Below, one piece after another: positions 24,198 to 32,681 of a stretch of 64,000 nucleotides of DNA. The first letter of the stretch is position 1, and each line of letters begins with the position of its first letter. The stretch is taken from positions 19,762 to 83,761 of the forward strand of contig MGVW01000005.1 of the NCBI GenBank assembly GCA_001800675.1, written 5' to 3'. The position numbers and the translations under genes are program-made. A model generated the notes under the pieces. The model saw only the letters and a list, made by a program, of their open reading frames with translations. It was not told the DNA's origin and did no database searches. This DNA is from Euryarchaeota archaeon RBG_13_57_23 (GTDB lineage Archaea; Thermoplasmatota; Thermoplasmata; UBA10834).

Positions 24198-25067
24198 ATG
24201 AAGGCGCTCGAACTCAATAACGTCCGCTTCAAGTATCGTGATTTTCAGAACTGGGCACTGGACTCAGTATCGCTCGAGGTCGAGAAAGGCGAGTTCGTGA
24301 CCATTCTCGGGTGCAACGGCTCTGGGAAATCCACATTGTGTCTCCTGACGAACGGCCTCATACCGCATGCGATCCAAGGGAACCTGCAAGGCTCGGTCTC
24401 CGTTTTCGGGAACAACGTCGGGGAGCAGCCGGTCTCTCAGTCCGCGACGAAGGTCGGCATCGTATTCCAGGAGCCCGAGAGCCAGCTGTTCTGCATGAGT
24501 GTCGAGGAGGAGGTGGCCTTCGGCCCGGAGAACCTGGCAGTTCCTCGGGAGGAGATCAAGACGCGCGTGGAGTGGGCGCTAGAACTCGTCGGCATGAAGG
24601 GGTACAACAACCGCTCTCCCTTCAGTCTCTCGGGCGGACAGAAGCAGCGTGTGGCGATCGCGGCAGCGCTGTCGATGCGGCCCGAAATGCTGGTCCTCGA
24701 CGAACCAGCATATGCGCTGGACCCCGTCGGCAGACTCGGCCTCTATTCGGTCCTGAGGGACCTGAAGGAGAAACATGGCATGACGGTCATCCTCGCGGAG
24801 AGGGATGCCGAGGAGGCCCTCGCGTTCTCTGATCGGTTCGTGTTGATGAAGGATGGGAAGCTGCTCGAATCAGGTCCTCCGAGGCAGGTGCTCAGGGACC
24901 CTGCCAAGCTGAGAGAGATAGGAGTCGCGCCTCCCCAGGTGACCGAGGTAGCGTCATTGCTCAACACTCGAATGGGCACGTCGAAGTTCTCTTTCCTCAC
25001 GGTCGAAGAGGCTGAGCGGGCCATTCTCGAGGAAGTCCTGAAACCCAAGAAGGAGGGAAGACGGTGA
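24198..25067 (+). CDS. ecfA1: ECF transporter ATPase, first
   Basis: Cytoplasmic ATPase of an energy-coupling-factor vitamin/metal importer, 289 residues. It has Walker A GCNGSGKST (about 38-46), the Q-loop FQEPESQLFCMSVEEEVAFGPENL typical of ECF ATPases, signature LSGGQKQR (about 141) and Walker B MLVLDEPAYALDP. The C-terminal 60 residues form the ECF-specific coupling helix. All catalytic motifs are intact. It overlaps the second ATPase by four bases (GTGA) and is followed by EcfT and an S component. Confidence 0.93.
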   Translation: MKALELNNVRFKYRDFQNWALDSVSLEVEKGEFVTILGCNGSGKSTLCLLTNGLIPHAIQGNLQGSVSVFGNNVGEQPVSQSATKVGIVFQEPESQLFCMSVEEEVAFGPENLAVPREEIKTRVEWALELVGMKGYNNRSPFSLSGGQKQRVAIAAALSMRPEMLVLDEPAYALDPVGRLGLYSVLRDLKEKHGMTVILAERDAEEALAFSDRFVLMKDGKLLESGPPRQVLRDPAKLREIGVAPPQVTEVASLLNTRMGTSKFSFLTVEEAERAILEEVLKPKKEGRR

Positions 25068-25921
25068 TTCCCAGCGCCCATGGGATTCCGCGGGAGGAGA
25101 AGATCATCTCCACACGCAATCTCAAGTTCACGTACGAAGGGGGTGTTCAGGCTCTCCAAGGGCTCAACCTCGACATCAGGTCCGGCGACTATGTTGCCAT
25201 CGTTGGGGGGAACGGGTCCGGGAAGACCACCCTGGCGAAGGCACTGAACGGCCTCCTGAAACCGACCAGCGGCACGGTCATGGTGAACGGTATGCCCACT
25301 TCGGAGCTTAAGGTGGCAGAGATCGCCAAGGTCGTCGGATACGCGTTCCAGAACCCGGACCATCAACTGTTCTGCTCATCTGTGGAGGACGAAGTGAGAT
25401 TCGGCCCTCTGAACCTCGGTTACCCGGAGCAAGAGGTTCGCCAAAAGGTGGAGCGAGCAATCGAGGCCATGAACCTGGGCCAGCTGAGGGCGTTGGCTCC
25501 GCTGTCTCTCAGGCTCGGGGAGAGGCGTAGGGTCTCAATCGCATCTGTGATTGCGATGGATCCGCAGGTGCTGATTCTCGATGAACCGACGACCGGCCTT
25601 GACGCAGGCGAATCGCTCGAGCTGATGAACAGCCTCAAGCGGCTCAACGCTGAGGGCAAGACGATCATCCTGATCACTCATGATATGAAGGTCGTGGCGG
25701 AGCACGCGAGGCGCGTGATCGTGATGGCAAACGGCAGGATGATACTGGACTCCGACAGCCGAGGTGTCTTCTCCGACCTTGCCATACTCGGTGAGAGCAA
25801 TCTAGAACCACCGCCGGTGGTAAGGCTCGCGCACAGGCTCGCCAAGCACGGGATCCCTCATGATGTGATGTCCGTCGAGGAATTAGTGTTCCAGCTCCTT
25901 AGGTCGAGAGGTGGTGGATGA
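25064..25921 (+). CDS. ecfA2: ECF transporter ATPase, second
   Basis: Partner ATPase of the ECF module, 285 residues, GTG start in a GTGA overlap. Walker A GGNGSGKTT (about 43-51), Q-loop FQNPDHQLFCSSVEDEVRFGP and Walker B VLILDEPTTGLDA are normal, with the switch His in THDMK. The signature motif is degenerate: it reads LSLRLGERRRVS where LSGGE/QKQRV is expected, so one of the two composite ATP sites may be weak. Heteromeric ATPase pairs with one degenerate site are known among ABC transporters; here it is an inference from the motif. Confidence 0.92.
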   Translation: MIPSAHGIPREEKIISTRNLKFTYEGGVQALQGLNLDIRSGDYVAIVGGNGSGKTTLAKALNGLLKPTSGTVMVNGMPTSELKVAEIAKVVGYAFQNPDHQLFCSSVEDEVRFGPLNLGYPEQEVRQKVERAIEAMNLGQLRALAPLSLRLGERRRVSIASVIAMDPQVLILDEPTTGLDAGESLELMNSLKRLNAEGKTIILITHDMKVVAEHARRVIVMANGRMILDSDSRGVFSDLAILGESNLEPPPVVRLAHRLAKHGIPHDVMSVEELVFQLLRSRGGG

Positions 25922-26709
25922 TGGGAGGGTTCATCGATCTCTACACGGAGGCCGACACCTTCCTACACCGGATGGACCCGCGGGTGAAGATCGTCGCAGT
26001 CCTGTTGCTCAGCCTGTTGGCATTCATCCTGTCGCACCTCTACCTCCTCCTCGCGCTCCTCACCTTCATATTCCTGTTGCTGTTCCTTGCACGCGCGACG
26101 ATATCGAGGACAGCGTTCGCGCTCAAGTTCGTGCTACGGTTCATGGTTCTCATAATCATCCTTTGGCCGATCTTCGACCCCACTGGTACGCCTGTACTCG
26201 CTTCACTAGGGCCTATCAAGATAACTGAGCCCGCGGTCTGGAGAGGGGTGACATCTGCCGCGCGTGTCGGCTGTCTGGCTACTGTTTGGTACATACTCAT
26301 GTTCACTACGTCGCAGAGAGACCTCGTAAGGGCTCTTGTGAAGATGGGCGTCAGATTCGATTTCGGGCTCACGCTGGCGATCTCGCTCAGATTCCTCCCG
26401 ACCTTCGGGGCACTGATAGACTCGATCAAGGACGCCCAGCGGGCCAGAGGTCTGGAGCTCAGCAAGGGAGGGCTTCTGAAGAGGTCGAAGAACTACGTCG
26501 CCGTTCTCGTTCCGACCATCGTATCTGCCCTTCGGACTGCGGACACCCTGTCGTTGGCTCTACAATCACGAGCCTACGGTGCGAGGGCGGACCGGACCTA
26601 TCTGAGAGATCTGAACATGCGTCCGTCCGACTATGTGGCGCTCGCAGTCCTCGCAGCAATTCTGGTGCTTCCGGCCTTCGCCAAGTTCGTAATGCAAGTT
26701 GATATATGA
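25918..26709 (+). CDS. ecfT: ECF transporter membrane coupling protein EcfT
   Basis: Membrane protein that joins the ATPases to the S component. The 263 residues contain about five membrane segments, with the two cytoplasmic coupling-helix motifs visible: AQRARGLEL (about residue 178) and LQSRAYGARADRT (about 218), both carrying the Ala/Ser-Arg-Gly/Ala signature that contacts the ATPase grooves. The N-terminal DLYTEADTFLHRMDPRVKI is typical. The ATG overlaps the ecfA2 stop (ATGA); a second ATG follows immediately and could be used. Confidence 0.93.
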   Translation: MMGGFIDLYTEADTFLHRMDPRVKIVAVLLLSLLAFILSHLYLLLALLTFIFLLLFLARATISRTAFALKFVLRFMVLIIILWPIFDPTGTPVLASLGPIKITEPAVWRGVTSAARVGCLATVWYILMFTTSQRDLVRALVKMGVRFDFGLTLAISLRFLPTFGALIDSIKDAQRARGLELSKGGLLKRSKNYVAVLVPTIVSALRTADTLSLALQSRAYGARADRTYLRDLNMRPSDYVALAVLAAILVLPAFAKFVMQVDI

Positions 26710-26732
26710 CCGCGGATTCCGCTCTTGTAGAG

Positions 26733-26740
26733 TTTAAGTA
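26733..26740 (+). promoter_or_regulatory. TATA box of the S-component gene
   Basis: TTTAAGTA, centred 30 bases before the ATG at 26767, giving the S component its own, probably leaderless, transcript. Confidence 0.55.
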
Positions 26741-26766
26741 CCACGTCAGCTTGTAGCATCATCCGG

Positions 26767-27330
26767 ATGTCAGCTCAAGGCTCGAATTGGGGGAATAGCG
26801 GTGCCGCGGGCAAGCCAGCGAACTACGTATCTCCGAAGATCGTCGCGGTGTACGGGGTGCTCACTGCGCTCACAGCGGCCATCACCTACGCATCGTATAC
26901 TCCATTTTCGCCCACAAAGGGCTACTTCAATCTCGGGGACTCGATGGTCTTCTTCTCTGCCCTCGCCTTCGGCTGGAGGGCTGGCGCAATCTGCGGAGGC
27001 ATCGGCTCGGCCGCGGCGGATATTCTTCTGGGCTCGGGCATCTATGCCCCAATCACGCTCGTAGCGAAGGGGGCCGAGGGACTCGTAGCTGGAGTCATCG
27101 GCCGCATGAAAGGCGGTAAGGCTTGGGCCGTCGCACTCGGGATCGGCGCTGGCGGAGCATGCATGATAACGACATATTTCCTCGGAGAGTGGCTCCTGCT
27201 GGACGTCGGCTTGGGAAAGGCCATAGCTGAGATCCCTATCAACATCGCCCAGGTTGTGCTAGGCGGGACCATCGGTGCGCTGCTGTCGTACTACGTCAAG
27301 AAGTCGTACCCGTCTCTGACGAAGACCTGA
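26767..27330 (+). CDS. ECF transporter S component (substrate unknown)
   Basis: Substrate-binding membrane subunit, 187 residues with about six membrane segments. The pattern NLGDSMVFFSALAFGWRAGAICGGIGSAAADILLGSGIYAPITLVAKGAEGLVAGVIG is typical of S components that dock onto EcfT (the small-residue A-x-x-x-A faces). The substrate cannot be read from the sequence; a thiamine precursor or another vitamin is possible since thiC is elsewhere in the window, but the link is only suggestive. Following the ecfA1-A2-T operon after 57 bases, it completes a group I-like transporter. Confidence 0.85.
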   Translation: MSAQGSNWGNSGAAGKPANYVSPKIVAVYGVLTALTAAITYASYTPFSPTKGYFNLGDSMVFFSALAFGWRAGAICGGIGSAAADILLGSGIYAPITLVAKGAEGLVAGVIGRMKGGKAWAVALGIGAGGACMITTYFLGEWLLLDVGLGKAIAEIPINIAQVVLGGTIGALLSYYVKKSYPSLTKT

Positions 27331-27335
27331 GTTGG

Positions 27336-28796
27336 CTACTTCAGCTTCGAGAGCTCCTTCTCGCCTATCTTGTCCCTAGGCAGTATCCTCTTCATCGAGC
27401 CCATCATGTGCATTCCGAAGTTCATCAGGAAAGCAGGCATCGAGATGCCGTAGCGCGTGCCCGTCTGGACCATCTTCCCGGGGTTCATGATGCCATGAGG
27501 GTCGAGGAGATCCTTCATCTTCCGGATCAGCTCGGCGCCGTTCTTCCCGCGGTACTTGCTGAGGTTGCCCGCGAAGAATATGCCCAGGCCGACCGCGCGG
27601 CCGCCGTTGTCCGAGGCGAGGTCACCCAGCCTCTTCGCGAAGCCCATCGAGGCAGTGGAAGCGACCAGCTTGTGCTCGTCTGTGAGGTAGTAGGGCATGA
27701 GCATGACCGTGTTCTGGTCCGCGACTGTGCCGATCAGGGGAGCCTTCAGCTTGAGGTCCTTGATGAGCTTAGCCGTGCCCTGGAGCACAACGTTCAGCTT
27801 GTCCATTGGTACTAGTATTTCTCCCGGAATTGCGCCAACGCCTAGCTCCCGGACCCTGAACTCATAGTTTCTCTCCTCCCACTCGTGCGTCGCCAGTTCT
27901 TGAGGTTCCTTCTTTGCTCCGGCGTTCTTCATTATCTCGTCCAGCAGATGCTCCTCCATGTCGACCGAGGCCTTGGACCCGGTCATCATGCAGGTCACGA
28001 GGCATCCGACCTGAGGCGCGTGCTTCCCGATTGCCCTGAGGTAATCATAGTGCAACTTGTCGCCGAACATGATGTGCATCGGCCGCACTTCAGAGCGGGC
28101 CAGCTTCACGAAAGCGGGCTGCATCTTCATGACGTCGTCGAACGAGTATGTTAGAGGTCTCATCTCCTCCGGCTTGGGCAGGACTGAGAGGGTGATCTCG
28201 GTGATTATTCCAAAGGTGCCCTCGGCGCCGATGAATAGCCAGTTCAGATTCGGTCCGCAGCCGTTCTGGGGCACGTACTTGTCGCCTGTGTGTATGACCT
28301 CGGTTGTGGGCAGGACGACCTCCATGTCACGGACGATGTCGCCTGCGGTACCGTACTTGTAGGCACCTATGCCCGTGCCGCCAGTACTGACCCATCCGCC
28401 AATCGTTGCGGAGGGTGCGCTGCTCGGGTAGCATGGCAGAAACAGTCCCTTGGCGTCGAGCGCGTCGGAAAGCGCCTTCCATGTGATTCCTGGTTGCACG
28501 CGGGCTATCAGGTTGACAGGGTCGATCTCGAGTATCTTGTTCATCGCGGTCATGTCGAGGACGCGGCCGCCCTTCACCGGCACGGAGCCCCCCAGGCCCC
28601 ATGTGCCCGCGCCTCTGGGCACCAGAGCCACTTTGGTCGAGATCGCCTTCGTTACCAGCTGCACGACGTCCTGTGTGTACTGCGGCCTGTCGACGTGATC
28701 AGGCATGGTCTTGAAAATCAGGTCCATCTCCTTCGGGAGTGGAGCGAGGTCGTGGCTGTACAGTCTCCTTTCCATCTTGTCGTCTGTGGTCTCCAT
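27336..28796 (-). CDS. FAD-binding oxidoreductase (GlcD / D-lactate dehydrogenase-like)
   Basis: FAD-linked dehydrogenase of the vanillyl-alcohol-oxidase/PCMH family, 486 residues. The FAD-binding PCMH domain shows VPRGAGTWGLGGSVPVKGGRVLDMTAMNKI (about 65-95), PSSAPSATIGGWVSTGGTGIGAYKYG, and GAEGTFGIITEITL; the C-terminal cap ends with MKDLLDPHGIMNPGKM, a GlcD hallmark. Likely substrates are D-lactate, glycolate or another 2-hydroxy acid. The start ATG at 28796 has CAGGTG before it; a GTG at 28817 is an alternative. No separate Fe-S reductase subunit lies beside it. Confidence 0.88.
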   Translation of the reverse strand: METTDDKMERRLYSHDLAPLPKEMDLIFKTMPDHVDRPQYTQDVVQLVTKAISTKVALVPRGAGTWGLGGSVPVKGGRVLDMTAMNKILEIDPVNLIARVQPGITWKALSDALDAKGLFLPCYPSSAPSATIGGWVSTGGTGIGAYKYGTAGDIVRDMEVVLPTTEVIHTGDKYVPQNGCGPNLNWLFIGAEGTFGIITEITLSVLPKPEEMRPLTYSFDDVMKMQPAFVKLARSEVRPMHIMFGDKLHYDYLRAIGKHAPQVGCLVTCMMTGSKASVDMEEHLLDEIMKNAGAKKEPQELATHEWEERNYEFRVRELGVGAIPGEILVPMDKLNVVLQGTAKLIKDLKLKAPLIGTVADQNTVMLMPYYLTDEHKLVASTASMGFAKRLGDLASDNGGRAVGLGIFFAGNLSKYRGKNGAELIRKMKDLLDPHGIMNPGKMVQTGTRYGISMPAFLMNFGMHMMGSMKRILPRDKIGEKELSKLK

Positions 28797-28868
28797 CTTG
28801 AACACCTGCCGTGGCACGATGTGTGTGAGGCCGGAGAGCCTCCCCCGCGGATGGTAACCTCTGCACCC

Positions 28869-28876
28869 AATTAAAT
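28869..28876 (-). promoter_or_regulatory. TATA box of the FAD dehydrogenase gene
   Basis: Minus strand ATTTAATT; predicts a leader of about 50 bases before the ATG at 28796. The rest of 28797-29023 holds no other recognisable element. Confidence 0.5.
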
Positions 28877-29023
28877 CCTTACGTCATAACACCGACAAGG
28901 GCCCTGTGAACAGCGCCAGGATTCGTCGTCGCGCCTCGGGTTCACATCGAAACGTTCTTATCGGTGGGGGGAGTGAACAGTACCTCGCTTTAGACGAATT
29001 CTCGTCAGAAGAGGGGGCGGAAA

Positions 29024-29893
29024 ATGCAGACCACACTCAGATTGTTGGCGCTCTTCGGCGCGCTAATAGGGCTCTTCATGGTAATCGGTTGGGTAATCGG
29101 AGGCCTGCTCTTCGAAGATTGGATAACAGGCACGATAATCTTCGCTGCGCTGGCGGCGGTGATCAATTTCGTGAGCTACTTCTACAGCCACAAGATTGTG
29201 ATGTGGTCGTACAAGGCGAGAGTCGTCACGCAGGCCGAGGCACCGAGGCTGTACAATGTGGTTAACAAGGTCTGCCTGAAGGCCAACATGCCTATGCCAA
29301 AGATCGCTATCGTCCCGACGCAGACCCCCAACGCGTTTGCTACTGGCCGGAACGAGAAGACTGCGGTGGTCGCCGCCACCGAGGGCCTGCTCTCGATGCT
29401 GACGGATGATGAGTTGGAGGGAGTCCTAGCGCACGAGATGGCTCACATCAAGGACAAGGACATGCTCCTGATGACCGTCGCGGCAACGATAGCTGGTGCG
29501 ATATCCATCGCCGCTCGAATGGCGTGGTTCGGATCAATGGGCAGCAGAAGGGGCAACGGGAATGCCATCCTCTTGCTGGTCGTAGCTATCACGGTCCCCA
29601 TCGCGGCGCTGCTGATCAGGCTGGCGATCTCAAGGAATCGGGAGTACAAGGCCGACAGAGAGGGCGCGATCATGATTCAGAGGCCCTTGGCGCTCGCGCG
29701 CGCCCTCGAGAAGCTTGAAGAGGGCAACAGGCGGAGGCCACTCGCACATGGTAGCCCGGCTTCTGCATCGCTGTTCATAGTCAACCCGTTCAGAGGGAGC
29801 GGGCTGATGACTGTCTTCATGACCCACCCACCGATGGCGACCCGCGTCAGAAAGCTGGAGCAGCTGGCCGATGAGACCGGGTTCATAGGATGA
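29024..29893 (+). CDS. htpX: HtpX-type membrane zinc protease
   Basis: Membrane metalloprotease of the M48 family for quality control of misfolded membrane proteins; 289 residues. Membrane segments lie at about 5-28 and 35-52 (N-terminal) and two more after the active site (about 150-170 and 183-202). The zinc site is HEMAH at 137-141, with the third ligand Glu in NREYKADREGA. The TPNAFATGRN segment before it is characteristic. A GGGGGCGG tract precedes the ATG. It stands alone between divergent and convergent genes. Confidence 0.93.
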   Translation: MQTTLRLLALFGALIGLFMVIGWVIGGLLFEDWITGTIIFAALAAVINFVSYFYSHKIVMWSYKARVVTQAEAPRLYNVVNKVCLKANMPMPKIAIVPTQTPNAFATGRNEKTAVVAATEGLLSMLTDDELEGVLAHEMAHIKDKDMLLMTVAATIAGAISIAARMAWFGSMGSRRGNGNAILLLVVAITVPIAALLIRLAISRNREYKADREGAIMIQRPLALARALEKLEEGNRRRPLAHGSPASASLFIVNPFRGSGLMTVFMTHPPMATRVRKLEQLADETGFIG

Positions 29894-29926
29894 CTTCAGA
29901 AACCTCTTCCGCTCTTCCTTCAATCC

Positions 29927-30508
29927 TCATAGATTCTTGACCATCAGCACGTCATCGTGGTATTCCTTGCCTTCTTTGTTCGCCCTCGGGACGCGACCCA
30001 CTTCGACGAACCCGAATCTCCTATAGAGCGCCAGCGCCTTCTCGTTGTAGGCAAATGCCTTGATGTGGAGCATCTCAAGGCCACGCATGCGTTTGCGCGC
30101 CAGCTCGATGGTTTTCGTCATCAGCGTCTCTCCCACCCCTTTTCCGCGGATCTCGCGACTGAGGGCGATGCCGAGGTTCGCCACGTGCGAGCTCTTCCAA
30201 GGCAGGCGGTTGATATCGCAGTTGCCCATGATCTCCCCGTCCACATCGACGAGGAGCATCACTCCCTTCCTCTTGCGGATATCCGCTAGCACTCCTCTCA
30301 GCCATGCCTTCTCCTCATCTAGACCAACTCTTTCGTTTATGAGAATGCCAGACCTCTTCTCCGTCACGAAAGCGTTTATGAACTTCATGAGCTGCGCTGC
30401 GTCCCTCGGGCTCGGCTCCCTGAAAAGAACATGCGTGCCATCTCTCGCAGTGAATCTGAAAGCGACCACGCCCCAGAAAAATGCTAGTAGGTGAAGAAGT
30501 TTGCGCAA
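29927..30508 (-). CDS. GNAT-family acetyltransferase
   Basis: N-acetyltransferase, about 193 residues. Motif A is the acetyl-CoA pyrophosphate-binding IRGKGVGETLMTKTIE (R/QxxGxG/A) with ANLGIALSRE before it, and motif B is LHIKAFAYNEKALALYRRFGFVEVGRV. It resembles the RimJ/RimI-like group; the target is unknown. The start is uncertain: TTG at 30508 (seven bases after the stop of the preceding gene) or GTG at 30469, no ATG is available. It is probably co-transcribed with the hexulose-phosphate synthase fusion gene upstream. Confidence 0.83.
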   Translation of the reverse strand: MRKLLHLLAFFWGVVAFRFTARDGTHVLFREPSPRDAAQLMKFINAFVTEKRSGILINERVGLDEEKAWLRGVLADIRKRKGVMLLVDVDGEIMGNCDINRLPWKSSHVANLGIALSREIRGKGVGETLMTKTIELARKRMRGLEMLHIKAFAYNEKALALYRRFGFVEVGRVPRANKEGKEYHDDVLMVKNL

Positions 30509-30515
30509 GGCCGCG

Positions 30516-31808
30516 CTAGCCGACCTTCTCCCATTTCTCTAGTTTCATGACGCTCGACAGAGTGCCGCCTTTCTTGATCTCCTCTCGCAGTCTGTTCTCT
30601 CGCTCCAGGACGTCCAAGGCCCTGTTCGCGACCTCGACCGCGCTCTCCTGGGAGACAACCACGACCCCGCTCTCGTCGCCGATAATCCAGTCGCCCGACA
30701 TGACCGTGATGCCGCCGCAGACTATCTCGTGGCCTATCCCGCCGTAACCCTTCGGCTCTCCTGCGTTCGATGCGATGTGTCTCGAGAAGCACGGGAAGCC
30801 CAGCTCGATGATGGAGTCGATGTCCCGGGCCGCCCCGTCGATGACGACCCCAGCCACTCTCTTGGTCTTGCAGCTCCATGATGCTAGCTCGCCCCAGACC
30901 GCGATATCGCCGCCGCAGGCGTCGATGACTATCACGTCTCCTGGCTTCGCTCTGTCGATGGCCTCGACGGGTTTTGCCCAGTCTCCGTTGATGGTGTGTA
31001 CCGTGAGTGCCTTCCCGACCATCTTCACACCGTGAGCAATCCTGGGATGGATGCCCTTCATCGCCCCCTTCTTGTGCTGGGCGTCCGCGACATTTGGGGA
31101 AGATACCTTTGAGAACGCGATGAACAAGTCTTTCTCGGAGTATTTCTTGAACAGCTCCGACCTGACCTTCTTGCGGCTCGTGATGGCCTTCTTCACGTTC
31201 CTTGCGGCCTTCGCAACGTCTTTGGCCTTGATGATGGCGCCTCCGACGATTATGATAGAAGCCCCTGCCCGGAGAACATCTGGAGCTGTCTCGCTGTTTA
31301 TCCCGCCAGCCGCCGCGATCGGTATCCCGACGGCGTCTACAAGCCCCTTGAGTTCGGACAGAGGCGTGCCTCCGACCATCTGCTCGTCGACCCCGACATG
31401 TATGCAGATGTAGTCTGCACCCATCTTCTCGATCTCCTTTGCTCGCGCCGCCTTGTCTCTCACGTTGAAGAGATCGACCATGACCTTGGAGCCGTACTGC
31501 CGCGCGCTGAGTACCGCTTCAGTTATCGTGGGGTCTGAGGATATTCCCAATATTACAACGACATCTGCCCCGGACTTGGCTGCCATCTCGACCTCCGCAC
31601 CACCAACATCGATGGTCTTCATGTCCGCAACGATTGTGTGGGTCGGAAATGTCTTCTTGAGTAGCCTGACTATCTCCATTCCCTCGCTCTTGATCAAGGG
31701 CGTGCCGGCCTCTATCCAGTCAACTCCTCCTTTGACTGCGTCTCTGGCAATCTCGATTGCGCGGTCCCCGTGGACGAGGTCGAGTGCTACCTGCAGGACG
31801 GGCTTCAT
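30516..31808 (-). CDS. Hexulose-6-phosphate synthase / RraA-like fusion
   Basis: Two-domain enzyme of 430 residues. Residues 1-212 are a hexulose-6-phosphate synthase TIM barrel (LDLVHGDRAIEIARDAVKGG, DMKTIDVGGAEVE, HVGVDEQMVG, AAGGINSETAP), which in archaea runs the ribulose monophosphate route in reverse to make ribulose-5-phosphate and formaldehyde. Residues 225-430 are an RraA-like domain (GDVIVIDACGGDIAVWGELAS, GVVIDGAARDI), related to hydroxymethylglutaryl aldolases and RNase E regulators. Such fusions occur in several archaea; the RraA-like domain's role is not established. No 6-phospho-3-hexuloisomerase is in the window. Start ATG 31808. Confidence 0.9.
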   Translation of the reverse strand: MKPVLQVALDLVHGDRAIEIARDAVKGGVDWIEAGTPLIKSEGMEIVRLLKKTFPTHTIVADMKTIDVGGAEVEMAAKSGADVVVILGISSDPTITEAVLSARQYGSKVMVDLFNVRDKAARAKEIEKMGADYICIHVGVDEQMVGGTPLSELKGLVDAVGIPIAAAGGINSETAPDVLRAGASIIIVGGAIIKAKDVAKAARNVKKAITSRKKVRSELFKKYSEKDLFIAFSKVSSPNVADAQHKKGAMKGIHPRIAHGVKMVGKALTVHTINGDWAKPVEAIDRAKPGDVIVIDACGGDIAVWGELASWSCKTKRVAGVVIDGAARDIDSIIELGFPCFSRHIASNAGEPKGYGGIGHEIVCGGITVMSGDWIIGDESGVVVVSQESAVEVANRALDVLERENRLREEIKKGGTLSSVMKLEKWEKVG

Positions 31809-31897
31809 CTTCGTTAAGACCTCTGTGCACCGATAAAAACGTGTCGCACATGCTCACTGACCTGTGCAGACGGTGTCTGCATTTCAGCGTAAGAAAC

Positions 31898-31905
31898 TCT
31901 AATAT
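31898..31905 (+). promoter_or_regulatory. TATA box of the KaiC-like gene cluster
   Basis: TCTAATAT, centred 30 bases before the ATG at 31932; the cluster probably begins with a leaderless gene. Confidence 0.55.
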
Positions 31906-31931
31906 CGGTTCCACTGCATACTCGAAGAGCG

Positions 31932-32681
31932 ATGGCAACCAAGATTGCCGAGAGGGACCGCTGCGTCACGGGCGTCGAGGGCCTCGACACCATCCTCTAT
32001 GGCGGGATTCCCCGGTCCAACACAGTCCTCCTGACTGGCAGCTGCGGTACTGGGAAGACATCTCTGGCGCTCGAGTTCCTGATGCACGGGGCCGTCAAGG
32101 GCGAGAACTCTCTGTTCGTGAGCGTCACCGAGAATTCAGAGAAGCTGTTGCAGAACATCATACCATACAAGTTCTTCGACAAGAGCCTCATCAAGTCCGG
32201 CCGGCTCGTTTTCGTGGATATGCCTGTGATGTATGAGCGCCTCGGCCTCACGAAGGCCGAGCTGAGCATGGAGGAGATCGAGCTGCTGGTCAACTCGCTC
32301 GCGAGCCTGGCCAAGGAGCTCCAGGCCAAGCGTCTGGTGATGGACTCCATCACATCGGTCTGCTACAAGCTGAAGACTTCGGAGAAGATCAGGGATTTCA
32401 TCCTGAAGCTGTCCAAGGCCTTGTCAGACCTCGGGTGCACTTCGATACTGGTGGGAGAAGTGACCGCCGATTCCACTTCATACTCCACATTCGGGGTAGA
32501 AGAGGCCATCGCAGATGGCATCATACTCATGGCGAACATGGAGAGGCGCGGGGACCTCCTCCGGACGCTCCAAGTGATAAAGATGCGTGGCACGATGCAC
32601 TCTCGGGCCAAGTACGTGCTAGACCTCACGCCGGTTGGTGTTCTCTTGGTTCCGCTCCTGAAAGGAGGTAGCACAGGATGA
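31932..32681 (+). CDS. KaiC-like RecA-fold ATPase (intact)
   Basis: Single-domain KaiC/RadA-superfamily ATPase, 249 residues. It opens with the KaiC pattern CVTGVEGLDTILYGGIPRSNTVLLTGSCGTGKTSLALEFL: Walker A GSCGTGKT at 36-43. Walker B is LVMDSITSV near residue 137, and the C-terminal half has FGVEEAIADGIILM and VIKMRGTMHS, typical of this superfamily. These proteins act as signalling or motor ATPases in archaea; the role here is unknown. It overlaps the next gene by four bases. It is the only one of three tandem paralogues with both nucleotide-site motifs intact, so it may be the active subunit of a complex. Confidence 0.85.
   Translation: MATKIAERDRCVTGVEGLDTILYGGIPRSNTVLLTGSCGTGKTSLALEFLMHGAVKGENSLFVSVTENSEKLLQNIIPYKFFDKSLIKSGRLVFVDMPVMYERLGLTKAELSMEEIELLVNSLASLAKELQAKRLVMDSITSVCYKLKTSEKIRDFILKLSKALSDLGCTSILVGEVTADSTSYSTFGVEEAIADGIILMANMERRGDLLRTLQVIKMRGTMHSRAKYVLDLTPVGVLLVPLLKGGSTG

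Noticed and set aside
26710..26766. Riboswitch before the ECF S component
   Set aside because: The gap is 57 bases, has a TATA box at leaderless spacing and no structured motif.
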